Source: Streptomyces fructofermentans (GTDB lineage Bacteria; Actinomycetota; Actinomycetes; Streptomycetales; Streptomycetaceae). From it: 39,347 nt of DNA. The first letter of the stretch is position 1, and each line of letters starts with the position of its first letter. Of the stretch, positions 23,012 to 30,938 are shown piece by piece. Both the position numbers and the translations under genes were made by a program. The stretch covers positions 7,667-47,013 of the forward strand of contig NZ_BMWD01000043.1 of NCBI RefSeq assembly GCF_014651055.1, in the 5' to 3' direction. Under the pieces are notes generated by a model. That model worked only from the letters and a program-made list of their open reading frames with translations. It was not told the origin of the DNA and ran no database searches.

Positions 23012-23437
23012 GGTGACCTCCTGGGGCGGGACGATGGAAGGGACAGCTTGTCATGCCGGGCCTGTACTTCACTCATCCGCTGCTCACGGAGCACTGGGGC
23101 CAAGGCGGCGAGCGCTGCCGGGCGAACCCGAGACCTGGGCGCGTCACTGCGTGGTTCTCGCCCCGTCCGAAGCGTCCGTCCGCTGACCGGGGACGACGGA
23201 CACCGGCCGAGGAGCCGACGGCAAGGCCACACCCACGCGGGCGTGGGTGTGGCCTTGCCGTTCAATCGATGGCCGGCTCCTGGGCCGAGCCGCCGGCCGG
23301 CGAGCGGTGCCGCCTGAGTCGAACAGGAGACCAGGCGGCCCGGCCTGTCCGGCGGGGGAGTCGGGCCATGGGCGGCGGTCGGCCCACGGGTCGGAGCGCC
23401 CGCATCGAGGCTCCGCGATCAGTGCGCGACGAATCGT
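23012..23437. other. 426-bp gap with one strong hairpin and no supported gene
   Basis: Frames here are Arg/Pro/Gly-rich and show no family. The notable element is the 21-bp-stem hairpin at 23218-23261, described separately. Confidence 0.5.
23218..23261. terminator. perfect 21-bp stem hairpin
   Basis: ACGGCAAGGCCACACCCACGC (given here only by ends: ACGGCAAGG...CCCACGC, 23218-23238) pairs fully with 23241-23261, loop GG. It is 177 bp past the stop of the minus-strand gene at 23438, so it may be that gene's terminator with a long 3' untranslated region, or the end of an unseen transcript. Confidence 0.6.
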
Positions 23438-23764
23438 CTACTTCGCCGGTCGGGCGGCCAACTCCCGCTGTCTGGCGGCCAGTGCCCTCGCCAGCACCTT
23501 CCCCCGAAACGGATTCGCCGCTGCCAGGGCCGTCGCGACCGACACTGCCTCGTCCAGCAGAGCCAGCCGCTGTTCGGGAAGCTCCCGTACCAGGGGGGAG
23601 GTGGTGGCCTCCTCCACCAGGACGTACGCCAGCTTCGAGCCGTACACCTCCGGTGCGACCTGTGTGAGAAGGCGGTAGATCCGCAGCCCTTCCGTGCCGC
23701 GCACCACCCTGCGGTTCGCGCTGAGCAGCTTGACCCTCGCCCGCATGACCATGTCCTGATCCAA
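23438..23764 (-). CDS. hypothetical protein, about 108 residues
   Basis: A soluble, helix-rich protein: MVMRARVKLLSANRRVVRGT, EGLRIYRLLTQVAPEVYGSK, LAYVLVEEATTSPLVRELPE, then RLALLDEAVSVATALAAANP and LARALAARQRELAARPAK. There is no membrane helix or signal peptide. I do not recognise the family. I favour the TTG at 23764 (LDQDMVMRAR), which has GAAGGGG at ideal distance; the ATG at 23752 lacks a ribosome site. It is preceded by about 300 bp without a recognisable gene. Confidence 0.65.
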   Translation of the reverse strand: MDQDMVMRARVKLLSANRRVVRGTEGLRIYRLLTQVAPEVYGSKLAYVLVEEATTSPLVRELPEQRLALLDEAVSVATALAAANPFRGKVLARALAARQRELAARPAK

Positions 23765-24072
23765 TGATGCCCCTTCGCTCGCCCACTCCCGAGCCGCGCC
23801 CGTCGAACGACGGGACAGCGCAGCGAACGCACCGGCAACCGTGAGCGGATGCCGGCACGCAGCCGGAGAGTGGATGACGACGAGTCTGCGGGTGACACGC
23901 TGTCCCCGACAAGGCCGAACGGACGTGTGCTCCGTCCTACCGAAACGGCCTCCGAGCAGGCATGATGGACTTGACACTCTCTCAGGACCAGCTTGTGGGC
24001 CGTGCCTTCGGCCGGCGCACCTCCCACGGAGCGCCAGTGCGTCCGTACGGGTCGGTGTGCGCGGCGATCCGT
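23765..24072. other. intergenic, nothing recognised
   Basis: 308 bp between the hypothetical gene and the monooxygenase stop codon. There is no protein-like frame and no perfect hairpin. Confidence 0.45.
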
Positions 24073-24360
24073 TCAGGTCAGTGAGCGCACGTCCGCGATC
24101 TCGTACTCGGCCACCGAGGCGCTGAGCATCGCAGTGCTCTGCTGGTCGCTGGGGCCGCTGCCGCGGAAGGCCTCGACGGCCGCCGACGATTCCCAGCGCT
24201 CGAAGATGTTGATCCGGCCGACGTCCACCAGGTCTGCGGCGATGACGAAGTCGAGACAGCCCGGCGCGCGGCGGGCCTGTTCGACAACGCCGACGCAGCC
24301 CGCGAGGTACGGCTCGCGCTGCTCCGGTTCCACGGCGATGTGTCCTGCGACGATGACCAT
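24073..24360 (-). CDS. antibiotic biosynthesis monooxygenase (ABM) domain protein
   Basis: A 95-residue single-domain ferredoxin-like protein. The ABM pattern is clear: MVIVAGHIAVEPEQREPYLA, a helix, then CLDFVIAADLVDVGRINIFE, RWESSAAVEAFRGSGPS and a final VAEYEIADVRSL strand. Members include cofactor-free quinone-forming monooxygenases and haem-degrading enzymes, working as dimers. The W in FERW is the conserved family Trp. ATG at 24360 has GGGAG upstream. It diverges from the leucine-rich-repeat protein gene at 24522. Confidence 0.88.
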   Translation of the reverse strand: MVIVAGHIAVEPEQREPYLAGCVGVVEQARRAPGCLDFVIAADLVDVGRINIFERWESSAAVEAFRGSGPSDQQSTAMLSASVAEYEIADVRSLT

Positions 24361-24521
24361 GATCGACTCCCGCGCTGGGTCTGGACAGGCTGTTGCGGAG
24401 TATGACTGTCGATCGCAGCGCAATTCGTCGGTGACACACGAGTGATCGGGCGCCGGGTCGGCTGCGGACACGGGGCGGGTCGGCCGCAATGCGGCCCGGA
24501 GCAGCTCCGTACCCTGATGCC

Positions 24522-25331
24522 ATGACGGACGCGGATGAACCGAGGCTTTTCGTGAACCGCTGGGGCGACACATCGGATCCCGCCCCGGAACGGCAAGGGC
24601 TTCGCCAGGACGCGTGCAGGTGCTTCGACCAGTCCCTGCCGAACCCGCGAGCCCGCGTCGGATTTCACACCGAACGGCAGGACACCTCTGCGCCGGGCTG
24701 GCAGCACCTGCTCGAACTGGTCGACGAGGCCGCCGCCGACGGGCGTGAGGAGTTCGGTCCCCTCACCGGGCTGAGCCCGGAGGAGCGGAGGCAGGTCATC
24801 ACCCTGCCTCCCAGTATCGCGAAGCTGACTGCGGTCAGACACCTGATGCTCTACGGGAGCAACTTGGTCCGCATCCCGCCCGAGATCGGATCCATGACGA
24901 GCCTGGAGGAATTCACCCCGTACACCTCGTACCGACTGCACTGGTTCCCCTACGAGATCACCCGTTGCCGGAAGCTGACCCGGAGCACGGTGAGTACGCG
25001 CGCGTTGTTCGGCAACGAGAAGCTGCGGCCGCCCTTCCCGAGGCTTCGGAGTGCCCGGAACTCCGTCGCGGACCTCGATCCGGAGAACCTGGATCCCCGG
25101 CGTTGGGGCAGTACGGCCGTCCGTCGCTGCAGTGTCTGCAACGGCCCGATCGCACACGGCGGATTCCGCCAGGTGTGGATCTCGCTACGCGTGGCCACTG
25201 ACACGCTTCCTCTGCTGGTCGGCGCGTGCTCCTCGGACTGCGTTGCCGAACTGCCCGAAGGCGCAGTGGGTTTCATCACCGCACCGCACTCGGGCGGCCG
25301 AGTCGAACAGCCGGCGTCCGACTGGGACTGA
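24522..25331 (+). CDS. leucine-rich-repeat protein with C-terminal Cys motifs
   Basis: A 269-residue soluble protein. The middle (about residues 95-150) holds two to three leucine-rich repeats: ITLPPSIAKLTAVRHLMLYG, SNLVRIPPEIGSMTSLEEF and LHWFPYEITRCRKLTRS. Towards the C-terminus CSVCN and CSSDC, about 45 residues apart, look like the two halves of a zinc ribbon. LRR proteins are uncommon in Streptomyces and usually mediate protein contacts; the role here is unknown. ATG at 24522 is chosen although its ribosome site is weak. The following membrane-protein gene starts 98 bp later on the same strand. Confidence 0.75.
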   Translation: MTDADEPRLFVNRWGDTSDPAPERQGLRQDACRCFDQSLPNPRARVGFHTERQDTSAPGWQHLLELVDEAAADGREEFGPLTGLSPEERRQVITLPPSIAKLTAVRHLMLYGSNLVRIPPEIGSMTSLEEFTPYTSYRLHWFPYEITRCRKLTRSTVSTRALFGNEKLRPPFPRLRSARNSVADLDPENLDPRRWGSTAVRRCSVCNGPIAHGGFRQVWISLRVATDTLPLLVGACSSDCVAELPEGAVGFITAPHSGGRVEQPASDWD

Positions 25332-25429
25332 TCAGACAGAGACTCCGCGATCGACGAGGCGCCTCCACCTCGGACCTACGGCTTGCTGCAGGTCATTGGT
25401 ACTCTCCGCGTCCGGAGCGAGACGGGGAG

Positions 25430-25822
25430 ATGATCGTGGGAGTGGAACTGTCGAGCCGTCCGAGCCGCTGGTTCAGCGGAATCGGCTTCGGCGTCCTTGT
25501 CGGCGGGCTGACCGCGGTGGCGGCCATCGCTGTGATCGGGAGGGCATGGGCTGCCTGTGACATCGGCAGCAATGCAGGAGCCAACGGCATGGGGTTGCTG
25601 TTCCTCGCGCCTGTCATTTGGATCGCTGCGGCGGTTCCGTGGGTGGTCCTGCACGGCACCCTCGGAAGACGCCATCCCACGACAGCCCTGATGGCAGGGC
25701 TGATCGTCACGTTGTGGTTCACCTGGTTCCTGGTCACATGGCTCGGGATGCCGGACTCGTACCCCGCCTCGACTTGCCCGGGCAACGTCCCGCCCTGGTG
25801 GCCGAGCTTCATCCCGGCATGA
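25430..25822 (+). CDS. small membrane protein, three helices
   Basis: About 130 residues: GFGVLVGGLTAVAAIAVIGR, MGLLFLAPVIWIAAAVPWVV and TALMAGLIVTLWFTWFLVTW are three strong transmembrane segments. The extracytoplasmic loops carry single Cys residues (AACDIG; STCPGNVPPWW) that could pair. No family recognised. The ATG at 25430 overlaps its own purine tract, so the GTG at 25436, behind GGGGAG, may be the true start. Confidence 0.7.
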   Translation: MIVGVELSSRPSRWFSGIGFGVLVGGLTAVAAIAVIGRAWAACDIGSNAGANGMGLLFLAPVIWIAAAVPWVVLHGTLGRRHPTTALMAGLIVTLWFTWFLVTWLGMPDSYPASTCPGNVPPWWPSFIPA

Positions 25823-25930
25823 CTCCGGCAGGCTTGTGGACGACCTTGGCGCCGGTGGCGGCCACCTGCTCAGCAGCGCACCCGACCTGCCGCTTCGCGA
25901 CTACGCTCCTGATGACGGTGTGATGGGCGG

Positions 25931-26281
25931 TCAGGCGCGGTGGCTCAGGTAGTAGTTGGCGACCTCCGCGTGGTAGTCGGCGTTGCCGAGGTGCTTGTCC
26001 TTGTCGAACTCGGGGGAGTGCTTGATCTGCTCCTTGGTGAGGTCGACGAAGATCTTCTTCTCGAGCTGGTCGACTGCCGTCACGGTGCCGGCAGGCAGCA
26101 GAACGTGCTTGCCGAAGATCCACACGCCCGTGTCGACGACGAGGTACGAGGATTCGACTTCGTCCGAGTGCTTGTCGACCTTCCCGATGCTGCCGTCGGT
26201 GGCCTCGACCTGATATCCGGTCAGATCGGTGCCCACGACATGGCTGATGGTCGGGGGGAAGCCCCAGATCTCGTCGCTCAT
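25931..26281 (-). CDS. PRC-barrel domain protein, copy 2
   Basis: A 116-residue paralogue of the protein at 16710-17060, the same length and co-linear without gaps. The barrel core VVDTGVWIFGKHVLLPAGTV is identical; differences cluster at the N-terminus (GFPPTISHVV) and in the C-terminal tail (ADYHAEVANYYLSHRA). ATG at 26281 follows GAGGAG. The function of this short PRC-barrel type is unknown. The two copies have different upstream regions, which suggests separate control. Confidence 0.9.
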   Translation of the reverse strand: MSDEIWGFPPTISHVVGTDLTGYQVEATDGSIGKVDKHSDEVESSYLVVDTGVWIFGKHVLLPAGTVTAVDQLEKKIFVDLTKEQIKHSPEFDKDKHLGNADYHAEVANYYLSHRA

Positions 26282-26607
26282 GAGCCGTCTCCTCACAACG
26301 AATGCCCGACGCCCTGCCGGGTGGCGATTCGGGACAGAATAGGTAGCCCAGGGTGCATCGGCGATTTCCCATGCCGGGGCGTCCGGACTTCGGCGTGTCA
26401 TTCGTGTGGGGTGCGGGAGTGGCGCAGCCCTTGCCGCGCTGTGCGGGACGGCCGTTTCGCCGCGGGACCGGTGGAGCGTCCCTGAAGCGTGCCGAACCTG
26501 CGGCGGTACCGCCTGCCTGGCACTCACCCGCCTCCCGAGACACCTCGGTGCCTCGCTGTCCGTAGCGACACGCAACGAAGAAGTGCACGTTGTGGAATGG
26601 TGGAGGC
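26282..26607. other. divergent promoter region, no gene seen
   Basis: 326 bp between PRC-barrel copy 2 (minus) and the SRAP gene (plus). An AT-richer patch around 26330-26350 upstream of the PRC gene is the likely promoter. No protein-like frame is recognised. Confidence 0.45.
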
Positions 26608-27351
26608 ATGTGCGGTCGCTATGCCTCCACTCGCGGTCCTTCGGACCTCGTCCAGCAGTTCCAGGTCACCGTCTGGCATCCCGAGGAGGCGCTGGCGCCA
26701 AGTTGGAACGTCGCTCCCACCGACGAGGTGTGGGCCGTGCTGGCGCGCGCCGGCCGAGGGGCGGATGATCCCGCATCGGTGGAGCGGGAGTTGCGACCGC
26801 TGCGCTGGGGTCTGGTGCCGTCCTGGGCGAAGGACCCGAAGGCCGGCGCGCGGATGATCAACGCGCGGGTGGAGACCGTGCACGAGAAGCCCGCCTACCG
26901 CCGGGCCTTCGTCAAACGCCGCTGCCTGCTGCCGGCGGACGGCTTCTACGAGTGGGAGCCGGTCAAGGACGAGGCCACGGGGAAGACGCGCAAGCAGCCG
27001 TACTTCATCCGTCCCGAGGATGACCAGGTGATGGCGATGGCGGGGCTGTACGAGTACTGGCGCGACCCGGAGGTGAAGCAGGACGACGACCCGGCCGCCT
27101 GGTTGACGACCTGCACCATCCTCACGACGGAGGCCACCGACGCCGCCGGCCGCATCCATCCGCGCATGCCGCTGGCCCTCACCCCGGACCACTACGAGGC
27201 GTGGCTGGACCCCCACCACCAGGACCCGGACGATCTGCGGGCCCTGCTCAGCCAGCCCGCCGAAGGCCGGCTCACCACTCGACCCGTCTCCCCGATGGTC
27301 AACAGCGTCCGCAACAACGGCCCCCGGCTGCTCGACGATTTCACCGCGTAG
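26608..27351 (+). CDS. SRAP domain protein (YedK/HMCES family)
   Basis: A 247-residue SOS response-associated peptidase family protein. Start ATG at 26608 after TGGAGG, so the protein begins MCGRYAS and, after Met removal, exposes the catalytic Cys2. That cysteine forms a covalent thiazolidine link to abasic sites in single-stranded DNA. Other active-site residues are visible: Asn85 in ARMINARVET, Glu115 in PADGFYEWE and His184 in GRIHPRMP. The motifs WGLVPSWAKD and SPMVNSVRNN complete the family pattern. Role: shielding abasic sites in ssDNA. A frame six codons longer exists but would hide the essential N-terminal Cys. Confidence 0.95.
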   Translation: MCGRYASTRGPSDLVQQFQVTVWHPEEALAPSWNVAPTDEVWAVLARAGRGADDPASVERELRPLRWGLVPSWAKDPKAGARMINARVETVHEKPAYRRAFVKRRCLLPADGFYEWEPVKDEATGKTRKQPYFIRPEDDQVMAMAGLYEYWRDPEVKQDDDPAAWLTTCTILTTEATDAAGRIHPRMPLALTPDHYEAWLDPHHQDPDDLRALLSQPAEGRLTTRPVSPMVNSVRNNGPRLLDDFTA

Positions 27352-27959
27352 AAGCATGCAGCCCCCTCGCGCGGATCGGACCACTGTGGCCCGGCTAGCG
27401 CGCGGCCCTGCCCGCCAGGACGGAAGCGGGCGGGCTGCCGGAGGAGCCCTGTCCTCGGGACCCGGCCTGGAATTGGCTGAACGTCGTCCCGAGGACGTCG
27501 CTCGACGAATCATCGCCGCGTGGCTTGCGTAGGCCCCAGCCGGCCCGGCCGGAACAGCCGCCCCGCCTCGGCCCGCAGCCGTCCCGCCTCGGGCTCGCAC
27601 GGCCCCGCCCAGCCGTGCTCGCCCGAGCCGCACGGGTGCGCGGCCCCGTCCGGCACCGGACCCGGTAGCGCTGCGTGACGGGATGGGCGACAGGGGAGCC
27701 GTCGTGTGCGGCTGAGCCCGGGACCGCCGCAGCGCCGGGGCGGCTGCAAAGAGGGCGGCGACGAACCGGCGCATCGGCATCCGCGACACAGGCGAGAATG
27801 TCGGCCCCGGGACCGACCCGTCGGGGCGGCCGGCAGCTTGACCGGCCAGGACCACCAACGGCGGGTTCATCGGCACCGCACCCCGCGTCCCCCGGCGGTT
27901 GACCTCCGGCGATCAGGGAACTCGGCGAAGCATCGGGCAGCGATCGCGGGAGGCGCACG
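27352..27959. other. 608-bp gap with no supported gene
   Basis: Very GC-rich; all six frames give Arg/Pro/Gly/Ala-rich translations without domains. The only structure I see is an 11-bp inverted repeat, GTCCTCGGGAC (27451-27461) with GTCCCGAGGAC (27486-27496), with a 24-nt loop. It lies 100 bp past the SRAP stop and is possibly a terminator. Confidence 0.5.
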
Positions 27960-28466
27960 ATGGCGGTACGACATCGCCTGGTCAAGGCGAGTCCACAGGC
28001 GGTGTGGGACGTCCTCGCCGACGGCGACCGCTACGCGGAGTGGGTGGTGGGCACGTCGTCGACCCGCGAGATGACCGGGGAATGGCCTCGCCTGGGCGCG
28101 AAGGTGGCCTACTCGATCCGTGTGGGGCCCGTCAGCCTGGCCAATGAGACGGTGGTACGGCGCTGCCGGGAGCCCGACGTGCTGGAGCTGGAGGCGCGGG
28201 CGGGCCCGCTCGGCACGGCACGGATCGCCTTCGAGCTGCGGCCATGGGGCAGGCACTGCCTCGTGATCCTGGACGAACATCCGCTGCAAGGGATCGGCGG
28301 GCGCCTGCACAACGCCGGCGTGGACATGCTGACCCAGCTCCGCCACCGGGCCCTGCTCGGCCGACTGGCGAAGGTGTGCGAGTCCGACGCCCGCAGCGCA
28401 CGGACCGACGGCGTCCCGACGACGCCCGCGGCACGGGTGCAGAACGGAGGTGGCGCCGATGCCTGA
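27960..28466 (+). CDS. SRPBCC (polyketide cyclase/START-like) protein
   Basis: A 168-residue helix-grip protein: VRHRLVKASPQAVWDVLADG and YAEWVVGTSSTREMTGEWPR, then strands VAYSIRVGPVSLANETVVRR and a C-terminal alpha helix (HNAGVDMLTQLRHRALLGRL). Such proteins bind lipids or aromatic ligands in a central cavity. ATG at 27960 has GGGAGG about 6 bp upstream. Its stop overlaps the start of the oxidoreductase gene by 8 bp, so the two are translationally coupled and probably act on the same compound. Confidence 0.88.
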   Translation: MAVRHRLVKASPQAVWDVLADGDRYAEWVVGTSSTREMTGEWPRLGAKVAYSIRVGPVSLANETVVRRCREPDVLELEARAGPLGTARIAFELRPWGRHCLVILDEHPLQGIGGRLHNAGVDMLTQLRHRALLGRLAKVCESDARSARTDGVPTTPAARVQNGGGADA

Positions 28467-30093
28467 CGCGGTAGTGATTGGAGCCGGACCCAACGGGCTC
28501 GTGGCGGCAAACCTGCTGGCGGACGCGGGCTGGAGCGTGGAAGTCCTCGAAGAACAGCCCGAGCCCGGCGGCGCCGTGCGGCACGACCGATCGGTGGACC
28601 CCGAGTTCGTGAGTGACCTCTTCAGCTCGTTCTACCCGCTCGCCGCCGCCTCACCGGTCCTGACCGGACTGCGGCTGCACGAACACGGTCTGCGCTGGAG
28701 CCACGCGCCCCACGTCGTGGCCCATCCCCTCACCGACGGCAGTTGCGCGGTCCTCGACCGAGACGTCGACGTCACCGCCCGATCCCTCGACGCCTTCAGC
28801 GTCGGGGACGGCGCCGCGTGGCACCGCCTGTACGAGACATGGGAACACCTCCGCCCTGACATCCTCGACGCACTGTTCACACCGTTCCCGCCGGTGCGGG
28901 CCACGGTCCGGCTGGCGGCCCGGTTGCGCGCCGCCGGCGGTCTGCGACTGACCCGCACGCTGGCCCTGCCGGTCCGGCGCCTGGGCGAGGAGGAATTCGA
29001 GGGCGAAGGCGGCCGGCTGCTCCTGGCCGGCAACGCCCTCCACGCCGATCTCGCGCCGGAAGCCGCAGGCAGCGGCGGGTTCGGCTGGCTGATGGCCATG
29101 CTCGGCCAGTCCTACGGCTTTCCCGTTCCCGTCGGCGGCTCGGGCGCCCTCGCCGAGGCTCTGGTCCGACGGCTGCGAGCCTGCGGCGGAGTGCTGCGCT
29201 GCGGGCAGCGGGCCAGCCGGATCGTGGTCCGGGGCGGGCGGGCCGTGGGCGTGCGCACCACCGACGGGGAGCAGATCGCCGCAGACCGCGCGGTGCTGGC
29301 CGACGTCTCCGTTCCTGCTCTGTACGGCGCGCTGCTGGAACCGGAGCACCTGCCCGCCCAACTGCTCACAGACCTCGGACGCTTCCAGTGGGACTTCGCG
29401 ACCTTCAAGGTCGACTGGGCACTCGAGGGGCCGGTGCCCTGGCAGGCCGAGGCGGCGCGTCGTGCCGGGACCGTGCATCTGGCCGACGGCGTGAACGAGC
29501 TCACCCGGTTCGCCGCTCAGCTCGCGACGGGTCGCATCCCTGACCGTCCCTTCGCGCTCCTCGGCCAGATGACGACCTCCGATCCGGGCCGCTCCCCGGC
29601 CGGCACCGAGTCCGCCTGGGCCTATACCCACGTCCCCCAGATCGTCGAGGGCGACGCCGGCGACGAGAAGCTCACCGGCGCTTGGGACGCCGGCGAGCAG
29701 GAAGTCATGGCCGACCGCGTCGAACGCCAGGTCGAGCGATTCGCTCCCGGTTTCCGGTCACTGGTCCGTGCGCGCCGCATTCTCGCCCCGCCCACACTCC
29801 AGTCCCTCGACGCCAACCTGCACGGAGGCGCGATCAACGGCGGTACGACCGCGTTGCACCAGCAGCTCTTCTTCCGTCCCCTGCCCGGCAGCGGCCGTCC
29901 GGAGACCCCGGTGCGCGGGCTGTATCTGGCCTCCGCCGGCGCACACCCCGGCGGTGGCGTGCACGGCGCCCCGGGGTCCAACGCGGCCCGCGCCGCGCTG
30001 CGCCGGCACCGCCCGCCCGGCGGCACGTTCGTCCAGCGGGCGCTCGCCCGCCGGGACCGCACCGGAGCCAAGAAGTTGCCTGCCGCCGGCTGA
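28459..30093 (+). CDS. phytoene desaturase-like FAD/NAD(P)-dependent oxidoreductase
   Basis: A 544-residue flavoprotein. The Rossmann FAD motif AVVIGAGPNGLVAANLLADA starts at residue 5, followed by VEVLEEQPEPGGAV. The C-terminal block GLYLASAGAHPGGGVHGAPG is the classic carotenoid oxidase/desaturase FAD-binding end. Internal SSFYPLAAASPVL and GGSGALAEALVRRL fit the CrtI-like/COG1233 group. No carotenoid genes (crtE, crtB) are nearby, so the substrate may be another lipid or polyene. ATG at 28459 uses GGAGG inside the SRPBCC gene. The last 30 residues are a basic tail. Confidence 0.9.
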   Translation: MPDAVVIGAGPNGLVAANLLADAGWSVEVLEEQPEPGGAVRHDRSVDPEFVSDLFSSFYPLAAASPVLTGLRLHEHGLRWSHAPHVVAHPLTDGSCAVLDRDVDVTARSLDAFSVGDGAAWHRLYETWEHLRPDILDALFTPFPPVRATVRLAARLRAAGGLRLTRTLALPVRRLGEEEFEGEGGRLLLAGNALHADLAPEAAGSGGFGWLMAMLGQSYGFPVPVGGSGALAEALVRRLRACGGVLRCGQRASRIVVRGGRAVGVRTTDGEQIAADRAVLADVSVPALYGALLEPEHLPAQLLTDLGRFQWDFATFKVDWALEGPVPWQAEAARRAGTVHLADGVNELTRFAAQLATGRIPDRPFALLGQMTTSDPGRSPAGTESAWAYTHVPQIVEGDAGDEKLTGAWDAGEQEVMADRVERQVERFAPGFRSLVRARRILAPPTLQSLDANLHGGAINGGTTALHQQLFFRPLPGSGRPETPVRGLYLASAGAHPGGGVHGAPGSNAARAALRRHRPPGGTFVQRALARRDRTGAKKLPAAG

Positions 30094-30486
30094 CCTGCGC
30101 CTGTCCCGCCGCACCGCTGAGACACGGAGCACGCGGTGCACGACCTGCCCCTCGCGAACCGCGCCGTCGTGGTGGGGAGGCGCACCCTGTGCCGTCAGGG
30201 CCCGGCACCAGCGCCGTGGTGGGCAGTCCGCAGCAGCTGCCGCACCCGCGAACAGGGCGACCGAACGCGATCGTGGAGGATGCGGCACGGCCGCCACAAG
30301 CCACCGCGGGCGGAAAGGTCCTTGGTCTGTGGGGCCGGCGGAAGCGGGTAACGTGTTTGTCAGGTTCTTCCAGGCGCCGAATGTCGAGTGACAGCGTGAT
30401 GGGCCTCTGCTGACGTTCTTCGACGTCGCCGCCCGCCCTGCACCGATGAACCCGTAGATCACTTCACATCACCACCGGGAGAACCC
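30094..30486. other. intergenic, nothing recognised
   Basis: 393 bp between the oxidoreductase and the DUF6243 gene. No protein-like frame was found. An AT-richer stretch at 30340-30400 probably holds the promoter of the downstream small gene. Confidence 0.45.
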
Positions 30487-30702
30487 GTGACCGTGAGCAA
30501 GAACATCAACAATCCCGTGGGCATGGGTGGCGGCCAGCGCAAGAAACTCTCCCGCACCGAACGGCAGAACCACGGCCCGCACCGCAACCTCGACCGCAAG
30601 AGTGCGGCTGATCTGAAGGCGGAGCTGCTGCGCAAGATGCGCGAGAAGGTGGCTGGGGCCGAGGGCGCGGGGCAGGCGGGCGGCGACGCTGCGCAGAGCT
30701 GA
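30487..30702 (+). CDS. DUF6243 family protein
   Basis: A 71-residue charged protein recognised as the Streptomyces DUF6243 type: NNPVGMGGGQRKKLSRTERQ, then NHGPHRNLDRKSAADLKAEL, then LRKMREK and a Gly/Ala tail. The Gly-rich loop plus basic helix suggest nucleic-acid contact, but that is inference. The start is the GTG at 30487 after GGGAG (the GTG two codons later is possible). A strong hairpin terminates it 31 bp downstream. Confidence 0.85.
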   Translation: MTVSKNINNPVGMGGGQRKKLSRTERQNHGPHRNLDRKSAADLKAELLRKMREKVAGAEGAGQAGGDAAQS

Positions 30703-30732
30703 CGTACCTCCGCCGCGGGGCGGACCGTACGG

Positions 30733-30771
30733 GGCAGGGCCCGGACCGCGACGCGCGGTCCGGGCCCTGCC
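30733..30771 (+). terminator. perfect 18-bp stem hairpin
   Basis: GGCAGGGCCCGGACCGCG (30733-30750), loop ACG, and a fully complementary arm (30754-30771), 31 bp past the DUF6243 stop codon. Confidence 0.85.
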
Positions 30772-30938
30772 GCCGTACCGGGCGTGGTGCCCGTGAATCC
30801 GGAGGGCGTCCGAGGCCAACCGGTGATCGGCTTCGACGTCGAGGCCGATCGAGTTGTCATCCTTACGAGGCCGCCGGCCAGGTGGGCGCGGCGGAGGGCC
30901 GAAGCTCCTGGGGATGCCATCGCGGAGCAGGAGCCGGT

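Noticed and set aside
26524..27876. 450-codon minus-strand frame opposite the SRAP gene
   Set aside because: Antisense shadow; the SRAP protein shows every catalytic residue on the plus strand.
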